A stretch of DNA of 23,305 nucleotides from JAEYFP01 sp047602645 (lineage in GTDB: Bacteria; Bacillota; Clostridia; Lachnospirales; Lachnospiraceae): contig JASGGU010000062.1 of NCBI GenBank assembly GCA_047602645.1, positions 1-23,305 on the forward strand. The letters are read 5' to 3'. The notes beneath the pieces are model-generated. The model searched no databases, was not told the DNA's origin, and worked only from the letters and a program-made list of their open reading frames with translations. This document shows, piece after piece, positions 7,135 to 15,469 of the stretch (position 1 is the stretch's first letter; each line of letters starts with the position of its first letter). The position numbers and the translations under genes are program-made.

Positions 7135-9648
7135 TTAAAATTCCTTCATCAACAACTCAGATTTTGAATGAATATTCAATTTACTGTAGATATTTCTGAG
7201 CGTTGTTCTTACGGTCATCTCGGAAATATAGAGCATATCACCGATCTCCTTCGCGCTTAAGCGCTCCCTCGCAAGCTGGGCAACCTCCCTTTCCCGTGAG
7301 GTCAGCGGTGATTTATTTTGGAGTATGCCTTTTCTGATCGCATTTACGCCGTTTTGCTGGCGTTTGCAAAGTGCAGTAATCGCTGCAATACTTTCTTTTC
7401 CGATTCCGTTTTCGGCATCCTCCGCCCTGCGGACCGGAAGTTCAAAAAGTAATTCCTCTATCCCGACACGCTGTGAAAACGGCATGTAAATCCGATCCTT
7501 TACTGCGATATGCAACGCCTCACGCAAATATTGCTGCGCATCAAGCTGTTCTCCGTTGTCGTATTTGGCGGACGCCATTAAAATCAGCAGATAAAGCCTC
7601 TGCATTTTGGAACCGGTAGCCTCGGCAGAACCCGGCTCCCGTTCCAAAGTCAGTTCACAGAGTGCATAAAATTCCTTGTATCGCTTTTCCATCAGCAAAA
7701 GATACAGATGAAGCACGGTTGCAAACGGAACGGCAGGCGCATACAATAACTTTTTGATTTCACTCATATCGTAAAGCCACGGTGCAATCCAGTCCTTAAC
7801 ACCGATCAGCAGGCTCAGAAACGACATACAGTGCTCCGCCATACGCTGCACATGCAGACCCGAATTCTCCTGCGCATATTTTTGAATGTTTTTTGCAGCC
7901 GCCCAAAATGCTTCCACATCCCCCTTCAAAACCGCCATGCGGGCAAGAAGCATCTCACCGCTGATACAAATGCAGATCTGTTTATAACCGCGCGCTTCAT
8001 AAAATGCCTTATGACAGTAGATTTCGGCCTCAGCCTCCTCTCCCCTCATAAACAAAGCCTCCGCCCGCATCAGACTGTTGCTTCCGGCTCCGTGTCCGCC
8101 TGTCAGCCTGAGATATACGGGAAGCAGTTCATCAGCCTGTCTGATTCTACGCTCAAGATCTCCCGCTTTCGTCCAATAGGTATTCAGCATGGAAGTGCCG
8201 GAAAGTGTCCATGGCATATCCTGCCTGACGATTAAGGATTTGCTTTTTAGAATATCCCAGGCATCATTTATATTTTCTTCTGCTCCGGAATCATCGGCAA
8301 GGCCGAAGATTGCCTGCATCAGCTTATATTCTCCTTCTATGATCCGGATCCCCTCGGCGGTAATCGCCTTTTTCTCTCGAATCAGTTTCTCCAGCAGTGT
8401 GCACAGACGTTGTACCGGCTCCGTTTGTCCGCAGGCAAATTCTTCGTAGGCAAAAACTATCATCGTCAGCGGATGCTCGCACAGCACTTCATCCGGGCAT
8501 TCCATAAGAATTTCCATCATCTGGGACGGATCGTATTCCTCTTTGTGTTCACTCAGATATTCCAGGCTGAAATTGAGAGACATCAGCGTCTTAAAATCCT
8601 TCACTTTATAGTAAAATCCCGCAGCCGGGAAATATTGTGAAATGGCAGCACAGGCAGCTCCTGCCTTCCGGTAGGTGCGGTTCTGGTATTCTTCAGGCTG
8701 CAGGTAACAAAAACGATTACGCAGGTAATCCTGCAAAATGCTGTGCATGCTGTAAAGAGCTTTATTGGGAAGATAGTTGATGAAATCATTTGTTTTTAAC
8801 AGCTCTTCAATATTTTCCGGCAAGACCTCCTCCTCGAGCATGATAGCGGCCTGACGAGCGTTAAAGCCGTCCAGAATCGAAACCGACAACAGAAAATTCT
8901 TCTCCTCTAAAGACAGCTTGTCCCAAATAGCAGTTTCGACAAGATGCTCGATATCGGAATTAAAATCAAAGGAGCCTGTCTCCTGATAATTAATCAATTG
9001 CAGATGAATTGCGGATACCCACCCTTCCGTACTGAAAAACAGCTTTTCCAGCTCTTCTCCGGTAAGGCGGATACCCTGCATACGAAATAAACACGCCGTA
9101 CTTTCCCTGTCAAAAAAGAACGAGGCGGCCGTAATCGTATGAATATTATTATTATGAATCGAAAACCGCTGCTGCACACCCAACTGCTGCGTAATGAACA
9201 CAATATGCAGCTTGGGATTTCCATGCATGGAAAAAACACTGATCAGTTCACGAGAAACCTTGCAGTCCACAAGCTGGTAATTATCAATGACAAGCCATGT
9301 TTCCCTCTCGCAGGAAATACCACGCAAATAAGACGCTATCCGAAACAGCGTCTCCATTGTTGCCATTTTTAAATTCTGCAAATCATCCGCGACTCCGATG
9401 CTCACATTGGAAAACAGCTCACAGATGCCCATCCACGCGATAGATCCCGGCTCACCAAGGCTTGTGTACCAGTATTGGACGGAGTCCTGCGGAAGATTTT
9501 CATTTAAATATTCCCTGACAGCCGTCGTCTTTCCAAAGCCGGACGGCGCCTCTACGATTGTAAGAGGATATTCCAGAATTCGGGAAAGTTGTTTTTTCAG
9601 TTTTTCCGGAAAGTAGTATTTCTGCTGTTGATCCGTTTTTTTATACAT
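7135..9648 (-). CDS. STAND ATPase / LuxR-family (MalT-like) transcriptional regulator
   Basis: A large (837-residue) signal-responsive regulator. Near the N terminus is a P-loop, APSGFGKTT (about 34-42), then a Walker B-like WLVIDNYQLVD (about 118-128). This is followed by winged-helix-like sequence and a long helical, TPR-like middle (~330-760). A LuxR HTH closes the protein (LTSREREVAQLA to TVRTTLRNIYSKLNIHSKSELL). This order matches the MalT/LAL branch of STAND proteins, where inducer plus ATP drives multimerisation and DNA binding. The ATG at 9648 has GGAGG 7 nt upstream; a TTG one codon earlier is too close. The gene has its own promoter, is first in the operon and ends 117 bases before cheA, so it may control the che genes or itself. 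Ligand and targets are unknown. Confidence 0.88.
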   Translation of the reverse strand: MYKKTDQQQKYYFPEKLKKQLSRILEYPLTIVEAPSGFGKTTAVREYLNENLPQDSVQYWYTSLGEPGSIAWMGICELFSNVSIGVADDLQNLKMATMETLFRIASYLRGISCERETWLVIDNYQLVDCKVSRELISVFSMHGNPKLHIVFITQQLGVQQRFSIHNNNIHTITAASFFFDRESTACLFRMQGIRLTGEELEKLFFSTEGWVSAIHLQLINYQETGSFDFNSDIEHLVETAIWDKLSLEEKNFLLSVSILDGFNARQAAIMLEEEVLPENIEELLKTNDFINYLPNKALYSMHSILQDYLRNRFCYLQPEEYQNRTYRKAGAACAAISQYFPAAGFYYKVKDFKTLMSLNFSLEYLSEHKEEYDPSQMMEILMECPDEVLCEHPLTMIVFAYEEFACGQTEPVQRLCTLLEKLIREKKAITAEGIRIIEGEYKLMQAIFGLADDSGAEENINDAWDILKSKSLIVRQDMPWTLSGTSMLNTYWTKAGDLERRIRQADELLPVYLRLTGGHGAGSNSLMRAEALFMRGEEAEAEIYCHKAFYEARGYKQICICISGEMLLARMAVLKGDVEAFWAAAKNIQKYAQENSGLHVQRMAEHCMSFLSLLIGVKDWIAPWLYDMSEIKKLLYAPAVPFATVLHLYLLLMEKRYKEFYALCELTLEREPGSAEATGSKMQRLYLLILMASAKYDNGEQLDAQQYLREALHIAVKDRIYMPFSQRVGIEELLFELPVRRAEDAENGIGKESIAAITALCKRQQNGVNAIRKGILQNKSPLTSREREVAQLARERLSAKEIGDMLYISEMTVRTTLRNIYSKLNIHSKSELLMKEF

Positions 9649-9730
9649 CAAACTTCCTCCAATATAAATGACGGGAATCTTTACCGACGTTCATAATTGG
9701 TAATTATTACTAATCCTCTTCTGGACTTTG

Positions 9731-9759
9731 ATTTTAACACAAAAAGTGCCAAATTTCAA
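9731..9759 (-). promoter_or_regulatory. Promoter of the LuxR-che-kinase operon
   Basis: The minus strand has TTGAAA (9754-9759), a 17-bp spacer and TAAAAT (9731-9736), with TG one base before the -10, making an extended -10 element. It lies just after the fba terminator and about 80 bases before the start codon. Confidence 0.75.
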
Positions 9760-9763
9760 CACA

Positions 9764-9804
9764 ACAAAAGAAGGGCCTCCATATCTTGCGGTATGGCAGC
9801 CCTT
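9764..9804 (-). terminator. Intrinsic terminator of fba
   Basis: AAGGGC and CCATA pair with TATGG and GCCCTT around an 8-base loop, with two imperfect pairs between the two helices (stem 9771-9804). A T-rich tail (CTTTTGTTGT) follows on the minus strand. It starts about 26 bases after the fba stop codon. Confidence 0.7.
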
Positions 9805-9830
9805 CCTTTTTATTAAAAATCAGCTTATTT

Positions 9831-10766
9831 TCAAGCCTTTCCGTCAGAACCAAGTACGTGTGTAATCTTATGTGCAACAAGAGTCTTGATATTTGCCCTT
9901 GCCGGTGTCAGATACTGTCTCGGATCGAATGCTGACGGGTTCTCAAACATGTACTGTCTGATGCCTGCCGTCAATGCGAGGCGAAGATCCGAGTCGATAT
10001 TAATTTTACAAACCGCCATCTTGGCAGCCTGTCTCAGCATATCCTCAGGAATACCGATCGCATCGTCCAGCTTTCCGCCGAACTTGTTGATGATCTCAAC
10101 ATACTCAGGAATAACACTGGAAGCGCCGTGAAGAACGATCGGGTAGTTCGGTAATCTCTTCTCTACCTCTTCAAGAATATCAAAACGGAGCTGCGGCTTC
10201 TGACCAGGTTTAAACTTATATGCGCCATGGCTCGTACCAATTGCGATCGCAAGAGAGTCAACACCTGTTTTTGTTACGAATTCTTCCACTTCATCAGGTC
10301 TGGTATAGGAAGCATCCTCTGCGCTGACATTGACTGCATCCTCGATGCCTGCAAGTCTTCCAAGCTCACCCTCTACGACAGCACCGTGTGCATGTGCATA
10401 TTCCACAACCTGCTTAGTGAGCGCGATGTTATCCTCAAAGCTGTGATGGGAACCATCAATCATAACGGAAGAAAATCCGCCGTCGATACAGGATTTGCAA
10501 AGCTCAAATGTATCGCCGTGATCAAGGTGAAGCGCGATCGGAATATCATTTTCCATCAGAGCTGCTTCAACAAGCTTTACAAGGTAGTTGTGCTTTGCAT
10601 ACTTTCTTGCACCTGAAGATACCTGAAGGATCAGAGGGGATTTCAGCTCACCTGCAGCTTCGGTAATACCCTGCACGATTTCCATGTTGTTTACGTTGAA
10701 AGCACCGATAGCATATCCGCCTTCGTAAGCCTTCTTAAACATTTCAGTTGTTGTAACTAATGCCAT
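9831..10766 (-). CDS. fba: Class II fructose-1,6-bisphosphate aldolase
   Basis: Zinc-dependent glycolytic aldolase that reversibly splits fructose-1,6-bisphosphate into dihydroxyacetone phosphate and glyceraldehyde 3-phosphate in the cytoplasm. The 311-residue length fits the Firmicute class II (FbaA-like) group. Visible residues are the catalytic D82 with zinc ligand H83 in HLDHGD, the loop EGELGRLAG (132-140), zinc ligand H180 in GTSHGAY, and zinc ligand H213 in VLHGASS. Tagatose- or other ketose-bisphosphate aldolases share these motifs, but the whole sequence reads as a typical FBP aldolase. It is a single-gene unit with a strong promoter, a leader hairpin and its own terminator. Codon choice looks more biased than in its neighbours, as expected for a highly expressed gene. 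AAAGGA precedes the ATG. Confidence 0.95.
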   Translation of the reverse strand: MALVTTTEMFKKAYEGGYAIGAFNVNNMEIVQGITEAAGELKSPLILQVSSGARKYAKHNYLVKLVEAALMENDIPIALHLDHGDTFELCKSCIDGGFSSVMIDGSHHSFEDNIALTKQVVEYAHAHGAVVEGELGRLAGIEDAVNVSAEDASYTRPDEVEEFVTKTGVDSLAIAIGTSHGAYKFKPGQKPQLRFDILEEVEKRLPNYPIVLHGASSVIPEYVEIINKFGGKLDDAIGIPEDMLRQAAKMAVCKINIDSDLRLALTAGIRQYMFENPSAFDPRQYLTPARANIKTLVAHKITHVLGSDGKA

Positions 10767-10808
10767 TTTTTATCATCCTTTCATCTTAGAAATTTATTAT
10801 TTGGGTGT

Positions 10809-10824
10809 GCGGCCGTTCAGCCGC
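10809..10824 (-). other. Hairpin in the fba leader
   Basis: GCGGC pairs with GCCGC across a 6-base loop, roughly 15-30 bases after the predicted transcription start of fba and about 40 bases before its ATG. A 5' stability hairpin is a plausible role (inference). Confidence 0.45.
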
Positions 10825-10846
10825 TGACTATATCATGTCTGACGAT

Positions 10847-10875
10847 ATTATATCACTAAACATTTCAAATCACAA
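10847..10875 (-). promoter_or_regulatory. Promoter of fba
   Basis: Minus strand TTGTGA (10870-10875), 17 bp, perfect TATAAT (10847-10852), with TGA directly before the -10 (extended -10). It lies just beyond the mfd stop codon, so fba can be transcribed independently of mfd. No terminator was seen between the two. Confidence 0.8.
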
Positions 10876-10894
10876 TTACAAATTTGACGATGTA

Positions 10895-13800
10895 TCAAAA
10901 CATCAGATACCTCATCTGCGTCAGCAGTTCAAATACAGCCTTTAACATTTCTTCGCCGTCTCCGGCCGACTCTCTCGTCATTTCATAGATAAAATACGGC
11001 TTTGCGGTCGTCTTTAAGCTAAGCCGTCCCCTGTAGCCTGCGATAAACGAACCGATTTTTTCCGTATTGTAGACCGCTTTCTCATAAACACTGAGCTTCA
11101 CCGCCCGCGGCTCCCCCTTGATTTCCGTAATGAACACTTCTCTTGCGAGCACACGCAGATAGGCGATCGAAAGCAGATTCAGCACGGACTTCGGCAGCGT
11201 TCCGAACCGGTCTGTCAATTCCTCCTGCATGTCTTCCTTTTCCGCGCTGTTTTCAATGCTCGCAATCCGCTTGTAAATATCAATTTTTTGATATTCATTT
11301 ACAATGTAACTATCGGGAATAAATGCGTCCACATTCAAATCGACGCTGACAGAATAATCCTCCGCCGTCTCAACACCCTTTTTCCGCTTGACCGCTTCAT
11401 TCAGCATCTTGCAGTACAGATCGTAGCCGACCGATTCCATATGCCCGCTCTGCCGCTCTCCGAGCAAGTTGCCGGCACCGCGTATTTCCAGGTCTCGCAT
11501 TGCGATCTTAAAGCCGCTTCCAAGCTCCGTAAACTCACGGATCGCCTGCAAACGCTTTTCCGCCACTTCCCTCAGCAGCTTATCCTTGCGGTACATCAAA
11601 AACGCATAGGCAGTCCTGTTAGAACGTCCCACACGGCCCCTCAGCTGATAAAGCTGAGAAAGGCCCATATTATCTGAATCATGGATAATCATCGTATTGA
11701 CGTTGGAAATATCCAGTCCTGTTTCGATAATTGTCGTAGAAACAAGCACATCGATTTCCCCGTTCACGAAATTAAACATGATGCGTTCAAGCTCCTGTTC
11801 CCGCATCTGGCCATGTGCATAGGCAATTGATGCCTCAGGCACGAGCCTTTGCAGTGCCGCCGTCATATCGGCAATCGTGCTCACCCTGTTATAAACATAA
11901 AACACCTGTCCGTCCCGTGCAAGCTCACGGTTAATCGCTTCTCTGACCATTTCCTCATTATATTCCATGACAAATGTCTGAATCGGCATACGGTCCTGCG
12001 GCGCCTCCTCCAGTACACTCATATCCCGGATTCCGACAAGGCTCATATGCAGCGTGCGGGGAATCGGCGTTGCCGTCAGCGTCAGCACATCTACATTTTC
12101 CTTAAGCTTTTTGATCTTTTCCTTGTGTGTCACGCCGAAACGCTGCTCCTCGTCAATAATCAGCAGACCCAAATCCTTATAGGTCACATCTGCCGAAAGC
12201 AGCCTATGCGTGCCGATGGTGATATCTACAAGTCCCTTTTTTAAATCGGTAATGGTTTTTTTCTGCTCCGCCGCCGTGCGGAACCGGGACAGCAGGTCCA
12301 CACGGACCGGATAATCCTTCATGCGCTGCACGAACGTATTATAATGCTGCTGCGCCAAAATCGTCGTCGGCACAAGATAGGCAACCTGTTTGCCGTCCTG
12401 TACCGCCTTAAATGCCGCGCGAATTGCAATCTCCGTCTTTCCGTAGCCGACATCTCCGCAAATCAGGCGGTCCATAATTTTCGTGCTCTCCATATCATGC
12501 TTCGCCGCATCAATCGCGAGAAGCTGGTCCTCCGTCTCTTCAAACGGAAACAGCTCTTCAAACTCCGTCTGCCATACCGTATCCTCGCTGAACTGATAAC
12601 CGCTCTTTTCCTGACGCACTGCGTAAAGCTCGACAAGATCAGTTGCGATGACATCGACCGCGCTTTTGACCCGTGCCTTTGTCTTTGCCCATTCCGTGCC
12701 GCCGAGCTTATTCAGTTTCGGCTGCGCGGCTCCTTTGGAGGAGAATTTTTGAATTGCGTCAAGCGCAGTCGCCGGGATATATAAGTTACCGCCGTCACGG
12801 TATTCGATCTTCATGTAATCCTTTGTAACTTTTTCGACCGTCACCTGCTCGATGCCCTTATACACGCCCAGCCCGTGGCTTTCATGTACGACAAAATCTC
12901 CTACGGAAAGCTCCGTAAAGCTCTGAATACTCTGACCTTCGTATTTCTTTCGCTTCGGCCGCTTTTTTTTCTGTGCCGTAAAAATATCGCTCTCCGAAAT
13001 TACAACAAACTTCAAAATCGGATATTCAAAGCCCTGCCGGATACGGCCGTGCATCACCATGATTTCGCCCGCCTTGACAGTATGGTCATAGTTCTCCGTA
13101 AAAAAGCTGTTCAGCTCCTGCTCCCGCAGATCCTCGGAAAGTCTTGCCGCTCTTGTCCTTGAAGCAGACAGCAAGATGACTCGGTAGCCGTTCTTTTTAT
13201 ATCTGCGCAGATCGGAGACAAGTGCTTCAAAACTGTTGTTGTAGGAATTCATCGCTTTTGCGGCAATCGAATGCTTTGACTCCGCTCTATAGACACCCTT
13301 GCGCACCTGCAATGCAGAAAGCGCAATACAATGCCTTCTTTCCAGCCGTCCGAAGATTTCTTCCTTTGTAAAGAGGATATCGGTCTGTCCCGGAAGCACA
13401 TAGCCCTTGATGAGCCGCTGCTCCATGCTTTCCCGAAATTCCTGCTCAACGACATCTCCCTTATCATACAATCTCGCAGGCTCGTCTAAAAACAGTACCG
13501 TCTTTTCTTTTTCAAAATAATCCAGAAAAGACCCATGCCCTTCATAAAAATAGTCCAGATAGCTCGAAATATTGACACCGCCTGTCCCAAGCTCCTGCAT
13601 CTGTTCTTTTAAAGAAGAAACGAGCTGCTTCACCCGATGCGATTCTTCGGTCTTAAAATCCTTCCTGAGACCTTCCGCAAACTTCACTGCCTCCTTTTCA
13701 ATTGCCTTTAACCCATCTGCCTTTTCTTCCTCGGTCAAAATCGTTTCTGTGGCCGGAAAAATCAGAATAGAGGAAAGCGTCTCAAGAGAACGCTGACTCA

Positions 13801-14419
13801 AAATATCAAAGCTGCGGATCGAATCAATTTCATCGCCCCAAAGCTCGATTCTAACCGGATTTTCCTCTGTCAGCGGAAAAATGTCAATGATACCGCCACG
13901 CATGGAAAACTGTCCTTCCGACTCCACCTGATAATTACGCTCATAGCCAAGCGCTGTCAGTTCCCTCACAAAATCCTTTACATCAAGCGTTTCCCCCGAG
14001 GACAGTTCCATCATATGCTCTTCAATGACCGAAAGCGGTACAATATGATCCATAAACGCATCAAATGTCGTCACGATCGTTGCCGGTTCATTCAGGAGCA
14101 GCGCCTTCAGACATTTCAGCCGTTGCTTGGTCAGCAGATTGCCATGAATGTCAGCCTGATAAAAAATAAGATCCTTTGCCGGATACAAATAGACCTTTCT
14201 CTCATAAAACTGGTAATCCTCATAGATTTCCTTCGCCCTTTGCTCACTGAAAGTAACGATGATTTTATACAAAAAACCATCGCCAAAGCCGTAGGACATA
14301 TGCAATTTTTGCGAGTCGGCGCAACCGCTGATCTCGATAATGCCTTCTTTTTTTATAAGCTCCTGTCTTGCCTCATCGAACTCGGCAAGCTCCTTTAGGG
14401 GGCCCAGCAGCGCTTCCAC
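10895..14419 (-). CDS. mfd: Mfd, transcription-repair coupling factor
   Basis: Mfd binds RNA polymerase stalled at DNA lesions, pushes it off with its translocase and recruits UvrA for nucleotide excision repair. The 1174 residues show a UvrB-like N-terminal module (~1-330), the polymerase-interacting RID/CarD-like domain (~502-560, SVGDFVVHESHGLGVYKG) and a RecG-like SF2 translocase. The translocase has Walker A GDVGYGKTE (655-663), DEEQ (756-759), TATPIPRTL and the QLRGRVGRS motif VI. The TRG region (RGAGNLLGERQSGH, 980-993) and a TRCF C-terminal domain complete the protein. Length is normal. The GTG start has AAGGAG 7 nt upstream, and that site lies in the last codons of pth, 4 bases away, so the two are translationally coupled. 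Confidence 0.98.
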   Translation of the reverse strand: MEALLGPLKELAEFDEARQELIKKEGIIEISGCADSQKLHMSYGFGDGFLYKIIVTFSEQRAKEIYEDYQFYERKVYLYPAKDLIFYQADIHGNLLTKQRLKCLKALLLNEPATIVTTFDAFMDHIVPLSVIEEHMMELSSGETLDVKDFVRELTALGYERNYQVESEGQFSMRGGIIDIFPLTEENPVRIELWGDEIDSIRSFDILSQRSLETLSSILIFPATETILTEEEKADGLKAIEKEAVKFAEGLRKDFKTEESHRVKQLVSSLKEQMQELGTGGVNISSYLDYFYEGHGSFLDYFEKEKTVLFLDEPARLYDKGDVVEQEFRESMEQRLIKGYVLPGQTDILFTKEEIFGRLERRHCIALSALQVRKGVYRAESKHSIAAKAMNSYNNSFEALVSDLRRYKKNGYRVILLSASRTRAARLSEDLREQELNSFFTENYDHTVKAGEIMVMHGRIRQGFEYPILKFVVISESDIFTAQKKKRPKRKKYEGQSIQSFTELSVGDFVVHESHGLGVYKGIEQVTVEKVTKDYMKIEYRDGGNLYIPATALDAIQKFSSKGAAQPKLNKLGGTEWAKTKARVKSAVDVIATDLVELYAVRQEKSGYQFSEDTVWQTEFEELFPFEETEDQLLAIDAAKHDMESTKIMDRLICGDVGYGKTEIAIRAAFKAVQDGKQVAYLVPTTILAQQHYNTFVQRMKDYPVRVDLLSRFRTAAEQKKTITDLKKGLVDITIGTHRLLSADVTYKDLGLLIIDEEQRFGVTHKEKIKKLKENVDVLTLTATPIPRTLHMSLVGIRDMSVLEEAPQDRMPIQTFVMEYNEEMVREAINRELARDGQVFYVYNRVSTIADMTAALQRLVPEASIAYAHGQMREQELERIMFNFVNGEIDVLVSTTIIETGLDISNVNTMIIHDSDNMGLSQLYQLRGRVGRSNRTAYAFLMYRKDKLLREVAEKRLQAIREFTELGSGFKIAMRDLEIRGAGNLLGERQSGHMESVGYDLYCKMLNEAVKRKKGVETAEDYSVSVDLNVDAFIPDSYIVNEYQKIDIYKRIASIENSAEKEDMQEELTDRFGTLPKSVLNLLSIAYLRVLAREVFITEIKGEPRAVKLSVYEKAVYNTEKIGSFIAGYRGRLSLKTTAKPYFIYEMTRESAGDGEEMLKAVFELLTQMRYLMF

Positions 14420-14423
14420 CCTA

Positions 14424-14999
14424 TCACTCCTTCTCTTTGCTGTTAAACCGGTTCATCGCCATATCCGCGCCGTCCTCAATGATGACCCGGACCGCCTTCG
14501 CAGCCTTGATAATGCTCTCGTCCATCACCTCTCGCTCCGCCCCGGAAAAATGACCAAGCACGTAGTCCGCCAGATCATAGCCCTTCGGCTTTCCTCCGAC
14601 ACCCATGCGGATGCGCGTAAAGCTTTCGGTACCAAGCTGACTGATAATACTCTTCATGCCGTTATGGCCGCCGGCACTCCCCTTTTTGCGGATGCGAAGC
14701 TGTCCGACATCCAGATCGATATCATCATAAATAATAATCAGCTCTTTTTCCGCATCAATTTTATAATAATTCACAATTTCCCGGATACTTTCACCGCTTA
14801 AGTTCATATAGGTCTGCGGCATCGCAAGCACAACCTTTTCATTTCCGATAAAGCCCTTGCCGCAAAATGCCCTGTGCTTTCTGATTTCTGTTACAATATT
14901 ATACTGATCTGCCAGCACATCTATTACATCAAAGCCGATATTATGCCTTGTATTTTTATATTCTGTTTTTGGGTTTCCCAGCCCTGCAATCAGATACAT
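14424..14999 (-). CDS. pth: Peptidyl-tRNA hydrolase
   Basis: Pth cuts the ester bond of peptidyl-tRNA released by stalled ribosomes and recycles tRNA. The 191-residue protein shows the family motifs: GLGNPKTEY with N9, TRHNIGF with catalytic H19, MPQTYMN with N66, YDDIDL with D92/D93 and GGHNGMKSI with N113. These correspond to E. coli N10, H20, N68, D93 and N114. The ATG at 14999 has AGGAAGG about 8 nt upstream. It forms a two-gene unit with mfd under its own promoter. The Bacillus subtilis homologue (spoVC) is also upstream of mfd, so the pairing is old. Confidence 0.97.
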   Translation of the reverse strand: MYLIAGLGNPKTEYKNTRHNIGFDVIDVLADQYNIVTEIRKHRAFCGKGFIGNEKVVLAMPQTYMNLSGESIREIVNYYKIDAEKELIIIYDDIDLDVGQLRIRKKGSAGGHNGMKSIISQLGTESFTRIRMGVGGKPKGYDLADYVLGHFSGAEREVMDESIIKAAKAVRVIIEDGADMAMNRFNSKEKE

Positions 15000-15039
15000 C
15001 CTAATTTCCTTCCTGTGCTGTATATTTTGACGTTATTAA

Positions 15040-15068
15040 AGTATACCAAAACAGCCGCACGAAGTCCA
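15040..15068 (-). promoter_or_regulatory. Promoter of pth-mfd
   Basis: Minus strand TGGACT (15063-15068), 17 bp, TATACT (15040-15045), with TGG directly before the -10. The -35 sits against the T-run of the spoVG terminator, so termination of one unit and initiation of the next share a few bases. Confidence 0.7.
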
Positions 15069-15098
15069 GAAAAAAAGACAGGCCCAAACCTGTCTTTT
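15066..15098 (-). terminator. Intrinsic terminator of spoVG
   Basis: A perfect 10-bp stem, AAAAGACAGG / CCTGTCTTTT, with a 6-base loop (15073-15098), followed by a run of T residues on the minus strand. It starts 12 bases after the spoVG stop codon. Confidence 0.92.
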
Positions 15099-15110
15099 CT
15101 TACACACTCA

Positions 15111-15383
15111 CTATTCGTTTGTTTCCTCCTGCATGGCTCTTTCATAGCCTGCCAAAATAATAGCCTGTATTTTTTCCCGCACATCGGAACTGATTGGATG
15201 GGCGATATCCCGATATTCCCCTTCCGTCGTCTTTCTGCTTGGCATCGCAATAAACAGACCTCTTTCTCCTTCGATCACCTTGATATCATGAATAACAAAC
15301 TCATCATCCAGCGTGATCGATACGACTGCTTTCATCTTTCCGTCCTTTGCAACCTTGCGCACCCTAACATCCGTAACGTTCAT
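15111..15383 (-). CDS. spoVG: SpoVG, septation/sporulation regulator (RNA- and DNA-binding)
   Basis: SpoVG is a small nucleic-acid-binding regulator, first known from sporulation septum effects in Bacillus and now known to act broadly in Firmicutes. The 90-residue protein starts MNVTDVRVRK and has the diagnostic core LDDEFVIHDIKVIEGERGLFIAMPSRKT... and YRDIAHPI. The C-terminal helix is AIILAGYERAMQEE. The frame is open nine codons further upstream (to 15410), but AAGGAG lies 7 nt before the ATG at 15383, which matches the family N terminus. It is a one-gene unit with a perfect terminator. A hairpin lies in its leader. Confidence 0.96.
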   Translation of the reverse strand: MNVTDVRVRKVAKDGKMKAVVSITLDDEFVIHDIKVIEGERGLFIAMPSRKTTEGEYRDIAHPISSDVREKIQAIILAGYERAMQEETNE

Positions 15384-15423
15384 AATTTTTCTCCTTTTCC
15401 TCCCCTTCATATTTCAGGATGGA

Positions 15424-15463
15424 GGGAGGGCAAGCTCAATTCCGCTTCACTCCCTAAATTATA
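15424..15463 (-). promoter_or_regulatory. spoVG leader hairpin and -10 element
   Basis: A perfect TATAAT (15458-15463) lies just after the glgD stop on the minus strand, but no convincing -35 is found at 16-18 bp. Directly downstream, a nested hairpin pairs GGGAG with CTCCC and, inside it, AAGC with GCTT (15424-15454). It has no T-run. It is either the 5' end of the spoVG leader or a degenerate glgD terminator. Confidence 0.45.
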
Positions 15464-15469
15464 CTAAAA

